Assembly: GCA_964622545.1 (NCBI GenBank)
Contig: CAZUQM010000021.1
Location: forward strand, 47,328 to 111,327
DNA: 64,000 nt
Origin: JAFGLZ01 sp964622545
GTDB lineage: Bacteria; Planctomycetota; Phycisphaerae; UBA1845; JAFGLZ01
Direction of reading: 5' to 3'
Shown in pieces: positions 7,146 to 16,650 of this stretch. The notes below the pieces were generated by a model. The model was given only the letters and a program-made list of their open reading frames with translations, searched no databases and was not told where the DNA came from. Position numbers and translations under genes: made by a program. Numbering within the stretch: the stretch's first letter is position 1; each line of letters begins with the position of its first letter.

Positions 7146-9692
7146 CTACTTGCTCAACGCCTCGAGTAGCAGTTTTGTCTCCTTGCCTGCGATCTCCAGC
7201 TTCGGGTTGTGCACCAGCTTGTGAATGCGGTAGCACGCCGTCATGGGCGGGCCGGAGTGGATCTGCAGGGCGATGTGTCCGGAGGCCTCGCCCTTGACGT
7301 CGAGCAGCGTCGTGCAGAGCGTGCCGTTGATGGCGGTCCAGATGGCCGGGCCCACGGCGAGGATCTCGTAGCGGTTCCACTGGCCGGGCTTGACGGCCTG
7401 CTCGCCGCGTTTGTTATCGTCCAGCAGCTTGCGGCCGTGCTCGTGGTAGAGCTTGCCCCACCAGCCCTGTCCGACGTCGGCCTGGTAGCCCTCGGCCTGG
7501 CCGTGCTTGTCGACCTTCTTGGAGCGGAACTGGATGCCGGCGTTGGCGCTCGGCGGGGTGAGCTTGACGTCCAGGACGAGGTAGAAGTCGGCGACCAGCA
7601 CGTTGGACCAGATGAACTCGTTGCGTGGAATCTTGGCGCCGCTGCTGCCGACGATCGCGCCGTCCTTGACGCTCCAGTACTTCTTCGTGCCGCTCCAGCC
7701 GGAGAGGTCTTTGCCGTTGAAGAACGTCGCGTCGACCTTGGCCTGGTTCTCGAGGGCCTCGGCGATGGTGAGGACGGCCTGCCTCGCCTCCGCCCGAACG
7801 TGGGCATCACCGAACAGCGCCAGGGCCATCCGCAGCCCCCCGCGGCTCGGCGTGGCGGCCAGCGCGCTCAGCATGGGCTTCTGGTCAGCGGCCGGCAGCT
7901 TGGTGAGCGCAGCCAGCACGTTCGCCAGCGGCCAATCGGCCATGACGCGAACGGCGACTCGCTTGGCGTCCGTCTCGCCCTTGAGAGCGACACGCATGAC
8001 GGCGTCGAGCGCCTTGGGGCCTCCGGCCGTCGAGAGGAGCCGCAACAGCGCGTGTCGCGCCTCGCCCTTGGCGATCGGTAGCGCCGCGATGAGCTTGGCC
8101 GTGATCTCGGCCGGGACGCACGCCGCACTCAGCGTGAGCGTCTTGCCCTCGGCCACGGTGTCGCTCCTGGCGACGCCGTGCACCTGGTAGTCGATACGGA
8201 GTTGCTTGCGAACACCCGAAGCGGGGTCGCCGAAGTTGCTGTTGGACGCCTCCACGGATGCAGCGCCGTCAGCGACGAGCTGCTGCACCTTCTTGGTCAC
8301 GTCCTTGGTCTTGCCGCCGGCGAGGTCGCCGTAGACCGCCTTGGTCACGACCACGCCGTCGATGCCGCCCTTCAGGGATCGGCACAGGTTATGGATGATC
8401 GCCTCGGCGGCGCGAACCTCGCCCTCGGTGCGAGCGGCCGACATGGCCCCCAGCAGCCCGTCAAGCTCGGCCTGACCCGCGTAGTTGGCCAGGGCCTTCA
8501 ACGCGGCCAGGCGGACCGTCTCGTCGGCGTCCTTCGTGGCGGTTGCCAGCAGCAGCGGGCCTGGCTTGTCGAGACCGCCCTGACCGATCATCTCGACGGC
8601 GGCCACGCGGGCCTTGGCGTCCTGATGGTCGAGGAGGTCGCGGAGGGCCTTATCGGCGGCCTCGGCGGGGAAGTAGCTGAGCCCGTGTCGTGCGGCCTCG
8701 GCGACCTCCCCTTCGCCGGTCCAGGCCAGTCGGGCGAGCAGGGGTATCGCGGGTTCGTGGGCGAGGCTGGTCAGGGCGGCGATCGCGGCGGCGCGTTCGT
8801 GCTCCTTTCCCCGAGCGGCCTGGCGTAGGAGGGCGGGACCGGCGGCGGGACCGCCTCGCTTTCCGAGCACGGCCATGACTTGGATCTTGCGGCAGCCTTC
8901 GAGATCCTCCAACGAACCGACGAGCACGTCGGTCATTTTGTCCGTGTTTGGCCAGTCGCGGGCCGTGCGGAGGCCGCCGTCGAAGGTGTCCGCACAATCG
9001 CCATCGAGCATGCGCTTGAGCAGCGCGGCCGCCTTCTTGGCGTCTTTCTGTGTCAGGACCGCACCGCGCATCGCGGCGATACGGATCTCGATGGGGGCCT
9101 TGTCGGCGGTCATGAGCCGGTCGTAGAGCGCGGCGGCCGCATCGCGTTTGCCGGCCTTGGCGTAGTCCTCGGCCACGTCGAGGAGGGCGTCACCGAGGGC
9201 GCGCATCGTTTCGGCCGGGAGGTCGGCGTTGGCCATCGCCGACTTGAGGGCGTCGACGGCCTCGTCCGTGGCGATGGTGCCTAGCGCGCCGGCGGCGGCC
9301 CGGGCCACCATGGAGTCGCTCGTGCTGAGGAGTTTGCACAAGGCAGGGACGGCCTGGGTGTCCTTGCGGATGCCCAGGGAGCTGATCATGCCGATTTTGA
9401 GACGGCCTTGGGTCTTGGCCAGGGCGTCGCGGAGGGCGGCGCCGGCCTCGGGGAAGGGCATCGGCTCGAGTGCGTTGCGGGCGATGTGGGAGGTCTTCTC
9501 GACGAGCAGCATCGGGGCCAGGACGGAGACGGCGTCGGCCCCGCCCGTGCGTGCGAGCTGTCGGCAGGCGTCGGCCTTGTCTTTGTAAGTTGCATCCGCT
9601 GATTTCAGCACGGCCAGGGGGTCGGACTTCTCGGCGGCGGCAGTCTGGGCGAGCAAGACGGTTATGGTCAACATCGATAGAATCGTTCTCAC
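7146..9692 (-). CDS. Secreted HEAT-repeat protein with C-terminal DUF1080 (3-keto-disaccharide hydrolase-like) domain
   Basis: 848 residues. The start is GTG (9692-9690) because an AAGGAGG site sits 8 bases upstream; an ATG at 9674 would shorten the signal peptide MRTILSMLTITVLLAQTAAA. Residues about 25-440 are HEAT-like alpha repeats with many A-V-x-A-L segments. About 445-510 resembles DUF3395 (DVTKKVQQLV, NSNFGDPASGV, LRIDYQVHG). More helical repeats follow. The C-terminal 200 residues are a DUF1080 domain (FFNGKDLSGWSG, FRSKKVDKHGQAEGYQ, PGQWNRYEI), a jellyroll fold that includes 3-keto-disaccharide hydrolases. It is probably periplasmic, acting with Gfo/Idh/MocA dehydrogenases that make 3-keto sugars; two such genes flank this block, which fits. 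The function of the HEAT part is unknown. Confidence 0.82.
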   Translation of the reverse strand: MRTILSMLTITVLLAQTAAAEKSDPLAVLKSADATYKDKADACRQLARTGGADAVSVLAPMLLVEKTSHIARNALEPMPFPEAGAALRDALAKTQGRLKIGMISSLGIRKDTQAVPALCKLLSTSDSMVARAAAGALGTIATDEAVDALKSAMANADLPAETMRALGDALLDVAEDYAKAGKRDAAAALYDRLMTADKAPIEIRIAAMRGAVLTQKDAKKAAALLKRMLDGDCADTFDGGLRTARDWPNTDKMTDVLVGSLEDLEGCRKIQVMAVLGKRGGPAAGPALLRQAARGKEHERAAAIAALTSLAHEPAIPLLARLAWTGEGEVAEAARHGLSYFPAEAADKALRDLLDHQDAKARVAAVEMIGQGGLDKPGPLLLATATKDADETVRLAALKALANYAGQAELDGLLGAMSAARTEGEVRAAEAIIHNLCRSLKGGIDGVVVTKAVYGDLAGGKTKDVTKKVQQLVADGAASVEASNSNFGDPASGVRKQLRIDYQVHGVARSDTVAEGKTLTLSAACVPAEITAKLIAALPIAKGEARHALLRLLSTAGGPKALDAVMRVALKGETDAKRVAVRVMADWPLANVLAALTKLPAADQKPMLSALAATPSRGGLRMALALFGDAHVRAEARQAVLTIAEALENQAKVDATFFNGKDLSGWSGTKKYWSVKDGAIVGSSGAKIPRNEFIWSNVLVADFYLVLDVKLTPPSANAGIQFRSKKVDKHGQAEGYQADVGQGWWGKLYHEHGRKLLDDNKRGEQAVKPGQWNRYEILAVGPAIWTAINGTLCTTLLDVKGEASGHIALQIHSGPPMTACYRIHKLVHNPKLEIAGKETKLLLEALSK

Positions 9693-9832
9693 GGTGTTAG
9701 CCTCCTTGTTAGCAGGATTAGGCTTTCAGAAGCAGTGCCAAGTGTTCAACACAAGTGCATCTATCGTTCCTATCCTCGTGAATCGCCGTCAGAGACGGCT
9801 TCTACCGCAAAACGCCGTCGCGCGTCGGAGAC

Positions 9833-9892
9833 GCGACTGTAAAGGAGCGTTACTGTTGAAGCGATCGAACAACACAGCTCCCTGACGGTCGC
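9833..9892. repeat. Hairpin repeat, copy 2 (25-bp arms)
   Basis: Second copy of the element at 831-890, inverted relative to it. Arms are 9833-9857 and 9868-9892 with a 10-base loop. Similarity to copy 1 continues to about 9912. It lies in the space between the minus-strand gene ending at 9939 and the one starting at 9692, about 47 bases past the former's stop codon. Both copies are therefore just 3' of a minus-strand secreted-enzyme gene. It could act on mRNA 3' ends or be a mobile palindromic unit. Confidence 0.7.
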
Positions 9893-9938
9893 TGCTCTGA
9901 TAGGCGCCTCGCGCTCGTCAGCTACTCCTGCAAGGGGC

Positions 9939-11234
9939 CTAGACAACCCAGGGCTCGCGCTGGGCGCGGGCGAGCAGGCGGTTGGCCTCGTCGTCGTTCA
10001 CGAAGGTCTCGGTGTCGGGATCGAACCGCAGGTCGCGTCCGAGCCACATGCAGATGTTGGCCGCGTGCACGGTGCTCATCGACTGGTGCATGACGGTCGG
10101 GTTGGCGACGGTCTCCTCCCGGCTCTTCACGCAGTCGAGGAAGTTCCGCATGTGGTCGAGCGCGCGGCCGGTGCGGGCGACGTACTCGCCGATGACCTCG
10201 TCGAAGTCCTGAAGCAGCTCGGGGCTGGACACGTCGGGCTGCTTGTAGCCGTCGGCGGCGGCGGCCCAGCCTCGATCGCCGTCGAAGCGTTCGCCGCAGG
10301 AGCCGTGCCAGTAGGTGTCGCCGCGCGACAGCACCATCTTCTGGCCGGTCTTCATCTCGCAGACCATGCCGTCGCCGCTCTCGTTGTCGACGTAGTTGTA
10401 CTTGACGGGGATGCTGTCGCCTTCGAGTCCGGCCAGGGCCTGGGCGAAGCAGTGGGCGCCCCATTCGCCGATGCAGCTCGTGTGGAAGTCGTAGAAGCCT
10501 CGCCATCCGCCCTTGACGTACTTCTCGTTGTAGGGCCGCCAGGGGCAGGGGCCGAGCCAGGCGTCCCAGTCGACCTCGTCCTTGGGCGGCTGCGGCTGGG
10601 CCGGGAGCCAGTCGTGGCGCATCTTCGCGGCGTCCCACGGTGCGATGTGCGCGTAAGCCGTGTGGACCTTACCGAGTCGCCCGGTGCGGGCCATCTCGAT
10701 GGCGAAGACGTGGTTTGGCTCGCTGACACGCTGGGTGCCGGTCTGGTAGACCCGTCCGTAGCGTTTGGCCGTATCGACGACGGCGCGCCCCTCGGCAACG
10801 GTCATGCTCGAGGGCTTCTCGGTGAAGACGTCCTTGCCGGCCCGCATGGCTCGGATGGAGGCCTGGGCGTGCCATCGGTCGCCGGTGGCGATGAGGACGG
10901 TGTCGATGTCGGGTCGCGTGGCCAGGAGCTCGCGCATGTCGGAGTACATCGCGCAGTCCTTGTTGCCGTAGTGCTTGTCGACGACGTTCTTGACGGCCCG
11001 GCACTGGGCCTTGCGGACGTCGCAGTCGGCCAGGACCTGCACGTCCTTGTTGCGCATGGCCCAGCGGAGGTCGTAGAGGCCGCGGCCGCGGATGCCGATT
11101 CCGGCCATGGTGATGCGCTCGGAGGGGGGCGTCGCCCCGCACAGACCCAGTGCGGACGACGGAACGATGTAGGGCGCGGCGACCGCTGCGGCGGTTCGGC
11201 CCAGGAATCTCCTGCGTGATAGCTTTCGAGGCAT
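9939..11234 (-). CDS. Gfo/Idh/MocA family oxidoreductase, Tat-exported
   Basis: 431 residues from the ATG at 11234, with AGGAGG 8 bases upstream. It starts MPRKLSRRRFLGRTAAAVAA, a clear Tat signal. The Rossmann part has ITMAGIGIRGRG and VQVLADCDVRKAQ. The family EKP motif is VFTEKPSSMTVAEG, and GTQRVSEPNHVFAIE follows in the usual place. The C-terminal alpha/beta domain is of the planctomycete type, with WDAWLGPCPW, GGWRGFYDFHTSCIGEWGAH and a C-terminal FDPDTETFVNDDEAN. It likely oxidises a sugar or inositol-like substrate in the periplasm. The DUF1080 gene upstream (11324-12196) is on the same strand, 89 bases away, so the two are probably an operon. Confidence 0.92.
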   Translation of the reverse strand: MPRKLSRRRFLGRTAAAVAAPYIVPSSALGLCGATPPSERITMAGIGIRGRGLYDLRWAMRNKDVQVLADCDVRKAQCRAVKNVVDKHYGNKDCAMYSDMRELLATRPDIDTVLIATGDRWHAQASIRAMRAGKDVFTEKPSSMTVAEGRAVVDTAKRYGRVYQTGTQRVSEPNHVFAIEMARTGRLGKVHTAYAHIAPWDAAKMRHDWLPAQPQPPKDEVDWDAWLGPCPWRPYNEKYVKGGWRGFYDFHTSCIGEWGAHCFAQALAGLEGDSIPVKYNYVDNESGDGMVCEMKTGQKMVLSRGDTYWHGSCGERFDGDRGWAAAADGYKQPDVSSPELLQDFDEVIGEYVARTGRALDHMRNFLDCVKSREETVANPTVMHQSMSTVHAANICMWLGRDLRFDPDTETFVNDDEANRLLARAQREPWVV

Positions 11235-11323
11235 TGGATGGTCCTCCTGTGATGTCGCGAGTGAGTCGGACCAGACGCGGACGCAGCTCTTGGGCGCGCC
11301 GGCTTCTGGCCGGCCTGGATGCT

Positions 11324-12196
11324 CTAGTCCTTCAGCTCTCGAATCCAGATGTTGCGAAAGCGGACGGGGTTGCCGTGGTCTTGAAGCATGATCGGTCCCT
11401 TGTCGCCATGAGGCTTGTAGGCGGTGACGGCGTGGGGCCCCTTCCAACCGGTGCCGCCGGAGAGCTCGACGTGATCGTGGATCAGCACGCCGTTGTGGAA
11501 GACGGTGAACGTCGCGCGCTTGACCACCTTGTCGCCGTCGAAGATGGGACGGTGGTAGATGATATCGTAGGTCTGCCACGCACCCGGCTTTCGGCAGGCG
11601 TTGACGAGCGGGACGTTTCGGCCGTAGAGCGCGCCGGCCTGGCCGTCGGGATAGGTGCTGTTGTTGTACGAATCGAGGATCTGGATTTCGTATTCACCGT
11701 GGAGGAACACGCCGCTGTTGCCGCGACCCTGTCCCTCGCCCTCGACCTTCGTGGGCGTGACCCACTCGACGTGGAGCTGGCAGGAGCCGAACTCCTGCTT
11801 GGTCTTGATGTAGCCGGATCCCTTGGTGGGCATCATGGCGCCGTCCTTGACGACCCACTTGGTGGGCTGGCCCTTGCGGGTGCTGGTCCAGTTCTTGAGG
11901 TCCTTGCCGTCGAAGAGGACCACGGCGTCGGACGGTGCGGCGCCGGGTTGGTCTTGGGTGCTGCACCTTCCCGGGGTGATGACCTTGGGGGGCGGTTGTT
12001 TGGTGGGATCCGTCTCGTGGACCATCACGCCGTCGATGGTCATGTAGTGCCTACGGACCCGCCGGTCTTTCTCGTTTTTCTCGACTTTGGTCCACTCCTT
12101 GATGACGGGCTTGTCGAAGTCGGCGTGGGCCGGGGTGGCCGGGGCCAGGATGACGACGGCGAGCAAGGCCGCCGCGATGAGGGTACTTCGCGTCAT
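11324..12196 (-). CDS. Secreted DUF1080 (3-keto-disaccharide hydrolase-like) protein
   Basis: 290 residues from the ATG at 12196, with an AGGAG ribosome binding site. The signal peptide is MTRSTLIAAALLAVVILAPA, cleaved near AHA-DF. About 75 residues of low-similarity linker follow. The DUF1080 jellyroll then shows VVLFDGKDLKNWTS, GNSGVFLHGEYEIQILDS, GRNVPLVNACRKPGAWQTYDI and a C-terminal GPIMLQDHGNPVRFRNIWI, all family hallmarks. Members hydrolyse glycosidic bonds of 3-keto sugars or bind glycans; this copy is short and single-domain. Its position 5' of a Tat-exported Gfo/Idh/MocA enzyme suggests they work on the same periplasmic substrate. Confidence 0.9.
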   Translation of the reverse strand: MTRSTLIAAALLAVVILAPATPAHADFDKPVIKEWTKVEKNEKDRRVRRHYMTIDGVMVHETDPTKQPPPKVITPGRCSTQDQPGAAPSDAVVLFDGKDLKNWTSTRKGQPTKWVVKDGAMMPTKGSGYIKTKQEFGSCQLHVEWVTPTKVEGEGQGRGNSGVFLHGEYEIQILDSYNNSTYPDGQAGALYGRNVPLVNACRKPGAWQTYDIIYHRPIFDGDKVVKRATFTVFHNGVLIHDHVELSGGTGWKGPHAVTAYKPHGDKGPIMLQDHGNPVRFRNIWIRELKD

Positions 12197-12438
12197 GGTT
12201 GGATCTCCTGTGCGTGACGGGTTGGCGACCGTGTGCAACGGTCTGGTGACCGGCCTCTCCTCGGGTGGATGCCCGTCGTGGGTGGCGTGACCTTTCTGCA
12301 AGCCGGTTGCGGAACTCGCGGGTTCGTCACGGACGACGGGGGCAGGCCGCGGATGGCCGTGGGCCAAGTATACCACCGGGTCGGTCGCCCGTAACGTCGA
12401 AATCGTGCGGTGGCGTTCACACTCGCCCTGCGTGCTCG

Positions 12439-15216
12439 CTAATGCTTGACTCGGTGTCGCGACCTCACCCAGACGAAGGACCCCAAGACGCCGAGCAGTG
12501 TGGGAAGCAACGGGGCAGCGCTGCTGCCGCATCCGAAGACGGCCTCCACCTCCCAATTCGCATGCATCTGGAGGACCAGTGGGTTGTTCGAATCGATGAT
12601 GGCATGGTTGACGCTGCCAGGATGGTTGGGGTCATAGACGCGCCAGTGCTTGAAGATCTCGCCCTCGATGGGGTGTGCCGTTAGCGTAACGGTCGCGTTC
12701 GGATCGATGAACTCCGTCTGGTCGGGGACGATTTCGACGGTTCCCCACTGTTCGTTGACGATGTCCAGGCTCAGCGTCGTCCAGTCGGGGATGACGGCGT
12801 CGGCGACGATGGTGGCGACGACATGGCCCTCGATGGCTATCGGGTCTTCGACGATCGGTCCGACGGCATCGAGGACCAGGGTCAGCCGAATCTCGTTGGG
12901 CGAGGTGAACGCGACCGAGCCGATCAGATCGAGGGCATAGGGTCCCGTGCCCCGTAGGTTCTCCGTCGGGTTCATGAGGGGCACGAGCATCCCGGCCGGA
13001 TCGTTGACGGCGGTTCCCCTGAGCTCGACCATGTTCTGGACCTGGTTGAAGCCCCCCGCCGGGTCGACGGCGACGGCCGGGCCGGGAGTCCCATACGGAC
13101 CATACAAACCGTCCCCGACACCCAGCATAAGCCCGAAGGGGTCCTGGGGATCCCCGGTGACGGCCACGGCGGCGATGGGGTCGAACAGGTAGAACAGGTC
13201 TATCCCGTCGCAGAGCTCGAGGTCCATGTCGGTGATTCGGATCGAGTTCGGCTCTCCGAGTGGACTGAGACGTGCGACGACCGCGCCGACGACGGCCGAG
13301 GTATCCGAATCCGTTGGGCCCTCCGGGACCGTGGCCGAAAACGTCAGCGACGACGCCGACTGGTCAATGGTGAATTCGATGGGCGTGCCCGTGCCGGCCC
13401 CCGAAGGCAAGGGAGGGGGTTGGTCCCTGGCATCCGCGCTACCGGGTGGGGCAAGGACAGGAGCCTCGGTCGGCGCGGTTCCGGGTCTGTCGAACGTGAC
13501 ACCCGCCGGCCCGCCTTCGGCATGGGGCCACGTGTCATAGTCGCGATCCACCGCTTGGCCGTTGACCGTCTCGATCACCCACGTGCCCTTGGCGGCGGCG
13601 AGATCGTAGGTGATCGTATCGCCGCTCGGCCAGGCGAATACCCGGATGAGCAGGGCTTCCGACGGGTTGGCCGCGGCGATCGCCGTGGCGAGGTCGGCGG
13701 CCGTCCCCGACCATTCGGGGAACACGACGATCAACCCCAGGTCGGCCTGGCTGAACACGGCCACCAGCGTATTCGGGTCGGGAGCGAAGACCTGCCAATG
13801 GCCCGATTGTGCGGCCGGCGCATACTGCGACGGAACACCTACCGGTCCGTTGCAGCAGGCGAATCGGCGGTGGATGCCCGTGTTGTTCCAGACCATCCAG
13901 CTTTCGGAGGTCTCGTTCACGGCCGCCGCACCCATGCCGGTCCGGTCCGGCATGTGGAAGCAATTCAGCAGGTCCGTGCTTGCGTCACTGAGCATCAGTG
14001 TGATGGGCCGGGCCGCAATGATCGAGCGCGGACCTCTGTAGACGCCTCCCGCGCTCAACAGCCACCCTGAACCGCCGCTGTAGATCTCCGGCGAGGCCAA
14101 CGGGCCGCGTCCGAAACGGACGAAGTACTCGCCGGGTTTGTCCACCACCCACTGCTTGACGTCGTCCGGCAACCGGTACGGCAGCATCTCGGCGATGAGT
14201 CCTCTGCTGCTGCGGTGGATGTTCGCCGGCGGCAACGGCAGGTTGGGATCGTACGGCTCGCCGGTCCAGACCCGCATCATCGTGGTATGAGGATCCGCAT
14301 ACAGTTCGGTCTGGTCCGCGTAATCCAGTTGACGACGAAACGGCGCGCAGCGCCGCAGATCCAGACTGCCCAGGGCGTATTGCCAGTTGATCGTGTCGAG
14401 CACATAGCGCGCCTTCGTCGCCAGCGTGGTGGATTCCGCGAAGGCGTCGAGGTTAAGCAACGCCTGGGTGGTGTAGCCCAGGTAGGGAATCGAGTTGAAC
14501 TCGTAGACCCCCTCCACCAGCATCACGTCCAGATAGTCGAGCAGCCAGGTCTCCAGGCCGTTCGTCGCGTTGTCGTAGTTCGGATCGGTCTGGCCATGCT
14601 GGCAGAGCCATTGGTTCTTGAGGTAGCGGCTGCCCTCGGTCATGAGGTGGTGGTTCTCGGTATCGGTGACGAGTCCGTAGGAGTTGGGGACTTGCGTACG
14701 CGGCGTACCCCCCTCGTCGATGAGCAGGACGTTGACGATATGGTCGACGGTCGCGGGGTAGAGCCGCGTGGGCTCGTCGCCGAACAGGTAGAGCAACATG
14801 ACCAGCCCCACCTCGGTGAAATCGTAGTCGCCAAGGGGATTCGCCTCCCATGTGGAGCCGCTGATGCCCCAAGGCGTGACCGACATGAGATACTGGTTGA
14901 CCTCTTCGACGTCCCGGTTCTCGGCCAGCTTGGCCGCCATCACGAGCGGGGGCCCGCCCTTGTTGGCCAAGCCCCATGACCCGATCCCCTTCGTGGACCA
15001 GTCCTGTACGAGGGCCTGGCCCAGCATCGTCTCGACGTTCCCCAGCTCCGAGGACAGCGCGCCCGTTCCGATCGGAATCGCGCCGGGGCCCGGGTCTAGG
15101 GGGACCGTCCAAAGACGCCCCTCTCCGTAGATCTCATCGGGGGACTGCTCGGTGCATCCCAGGATGCCGAGGACCGACACGAGGAAGACGAGTCCGACAG
15201 TAAGTGCTCTGTCCAT
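12439..15216 (-). CDS. Large lipoprotein with InlB-like domain and Cys-type C-terminal anchor signal
   Basis: 925 residues from the ATG at 15216, with GGAG 7 bases upstream. The N-terminus ends in a lipobox (LGILGC), so it should be lipidated. Residues about 30-560 are helix-rich with DTENHHLMTEGSRYL and repeated Trp/Tyr, reminiscent of an alpha/alpha toroid, but I cannot assign a family. A Pro-rich linker leads to beta domains. The last ~85 residues before the tail contain TLTAHPIEG and DPNHPGSVNHAI, closely similar to the end of the protein at 23181-24389. The tail is VFGCGSSAAPLLPTLLGVLG followed by an Arg-rich end, a tripartite C-terminal sorting-type signal. A lipoprotein that also carries a C-terminal anchor signal is unusual. 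Function unknown. Confidence 0.75.
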   Translation of the reverse strand: MDRALTVGLVFLVSVLGILGCTEQSPDEIYGEGRLWTVPLDPGPGAIPIGTGALSSELGNVETMLGQALVQDWSTKGIGSWGLANKGGPPLVMAAKLAENRDVEEVNQYLMSVTPWGISGSTWEANPLGDYDFTEVGLVMLLYLFGDEPTRLYPATVDHIVNVLLIDEGGTPRTQVPNSYGLVTDTENHHLMTEGSRYLKNQWLCQHGQTDPNYDNATNGLETWLLDYLDVMLVEGVYEFNSIPYLGYTTQALLNLDAFAESTTLATKARYVLDTINWQYALGSLDLRRCAPFRRQLDYADQTELYADPHTTMMRVWTGEPYDPNLPLPPANIHRSSRGLIAEMLPYRLPDDVKQWVVDKPGEYFVRFGRGPLASPEIYSGGSGWLLSAGGVYRGPRSIIAARPITLMLSDASTDLLNCFHMPDRTGMGAAAVNETSESWMVWNNTGIHRRFACCNGPVGVPSQYAPAAQSGHWQVFAPDPNTLVAVFSQADLGLIVVFPEWSGTAADLATAIAAANPSEALLIRVFAWPSGDTITYDLAAAKGTWVIETVNGQAVDRDYDTWPHAEGGPAGVTFDRPGTAPTEAPVLAPPGSADARDQPPPLPSGAGTGTPIEFTIDQSASSLTFSATVPEGPTDSDTSAVVGAVVARLSPLGEPNSIRITDMDLELCDGIDLFYLFDPIAAVAVTGDPQDPFGLMLGVGDGLYGPYGTPGPAVAVDPAGGFNQVQNMVELRGTAVNDPAGMLVPLMNPTENLRGTGPYALDLIGSVAFTSPNEIRLTLVLDAVGPIVEDPIAIEGHVVATIVADAVIPDWTTLSLDIVNEQWGTVEIVPDQTEFIDPNATVTLTAHPIEGEIFKHWRVYDPNHPGSVNHAIIDSNNPLVLQMHANWEVEAVFGCGSSAAPLLPTLLGVLGSFVWVRSRHRVKH

Positions 15217-15762
15217 GGGTCGACTCCATCCTTGACGGGTACGGATCCGCTCAGAGCGAAGATCTCCGATGGATGTTCGGCCATGTATAGTGCGTCCATG
15301 ATTGGGCCATGGGTGCACGCCTAGCATCTATCGTAACGGCTACCCCCCATCGTGTCGCGTTTCATGTCGGGCGTTGTGAGTGGTAGGCCATCGCGGTTTG
15401 GGGATGCCGCGCGCCCTGTTCCCTGAGCAGGATGGGGCTCAACGCGCTGCACGCTGTCAGCCGAAGGGGACTACGCTCTTGTCCAACTCGCGCAGGCTGC
15501 GTTCCATACGGATCCAGCGCCGCTCGGTGTCGGGCCGCCTCCTCGGCCACGCTTCGCAATGGTCAGTGGACCCGTGCCGACCGAAGACGCCGTCCCGGAC
15601 GATTTCAGCGGCGGAGACGCAGGCCTGCTCGGCGTGACGCGTCGGGCTCGGGGTGAGGGCGGCCGCTGTCGGGAGCAGGGGGACGTCGTTCCGGAGGGGC
15701 GTCGAGAGGACTCGTCGATACGGTTCCGCCGTGCGTCGTCGATTCGCTTCTACACCCCGCAT
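15217..15762. other. Non-coding gap, 546 bases
   Basis: Between the lipoprotein gene and the isomerase-like gene, both on the minus strand. Short open frames here have no ribosome binding site, no recognisable domain and skewed composition. The Shine-Dalgarno for the lipoprotein lies at its left edge. I see no terminator with a T-run and no other feature. Confidence 0.5.
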
Positions 15763-16650
15763 TCACCAGACGTCGGCGCGAGCCACGCCGCGTGCGGCCT
15801 CGATCTCGGTCGTCTTGGGCCGACATTCGAGCCCGACGTAGCCGCGGTAGCCAAGGTCGTAAGCCTCCTTCAGCACGCGGTTGTAACGGATCTCGCCTGT
15901 TCCGGGCTCGCAGCGACCTGGATGGTCTGCCAGTTGCAGGTAACCCACCTGGTCGAACCCCTCGCGGAGATGCCCGCAGAGATCGCCCTCGCTGATCTGC
16001 ATGTGATAGAGATCCCAGTTGATCTTCACGTGGCTGGACTTGACGGCACGGCAGATGCGCACGGCCGGTTCGCTGCCGTACAGGCAGTGCCCCTTGTGAT
16101 CGACGCGAATGTTCATCGGCTCGAGAATGAGCATCACGTCGTGTCTTTCGGCAATCGGCGCGGCGCGCTTCAGCCCGGTGATGATGTGCTCGTGCATCTG
16201 GGCCTGCGTCATCCCCGGCTGATCGTTGCCGCCGACGACGGTCATCTTCTTGCAGTTGAGCTTGTGGGCCACCTGGCAGGCCTCTTCGATGACCTTGACG
16301 AATCGGTCGTGGTTCTTGGGGTTGTTCAGCCCGGGAACGAACCCCCATGCGGTGAACTGCGCCACGGCGATGCCCAGTTCCTTGGTCAGTTGGGCCACCT
16401 GGTCGATCTTCTTGTTCTGGTAGGGCCAGAACTCCACGGCCGGATAACCCAGCTTAGCGGCCATCTTGACCCGCTCGGGGAACGGGAGCTTGCGCCACCA
16501 CATCTCGATGTTGACCGCGAACTTGGTGTGTGGGGTCTTGCCGAGCTTGCTGATGTCCTCTCCGCTGCTCGTTTGACCTCGTGCCAGACCGGCGGTACCG
16601 GCCAGCGCAACGGTGGAACTCAAGAACGTTCGACGATTGATCGGCGGCAT
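15763..16650 (-). CDS. Hydroxypyruvate-isomerase-like TIM-barrel protein, Tat/Sec signal
   Basis: 295 residues from the ATG at 16650, with a GAGGAG ribosome binding site. The N-terminus MPPINRRTFLSSTVALAG is Tat-like. The xylose-isomerase-like TIM barrel is recognisable, with the two metal-binding glutamates of the Hyi family in LILEPMN (Glu177) and VGLECRP (Glu275), plus INWDLYHMQISEGDL and LQLADHPGRCEPGTGEI, which are close to textbook Hyi motifs. Hyi interconverts hydroxypyruvate and tartronate semialdehyde; planctomycete exported paralogues may act on other ketoses. It is monocistronic as far as visible, with 546 bases to the next gene downstream. Confidence 0.88.
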   Translation of the reverse strand: MPPINRRTFLSSTVALAGTAGLARGQTSSGEDISKLGKTPHTKFAVNIEMWWRKLPFPERVKMAAKLGYPAVEFWPYQNKKIDQVAQLTKELGIAVAQFTAWGFVPGLNNPKNHDRFVKVIEEACQVAHKLNCKKMTVVGGNDQPGMTQAQMHEHIITGLKRAAPIAERHDVMLILEPMNIRVDHKGHCLYGSEPAVRICRAVKSSHVKINWDLYHMQISEGDLCGHLREGFDQVGYLQLADHPGRCEPGTGEIRYNRVLKEAYDLGYRGYVGLECRPKTTEIEAARGVARADVW

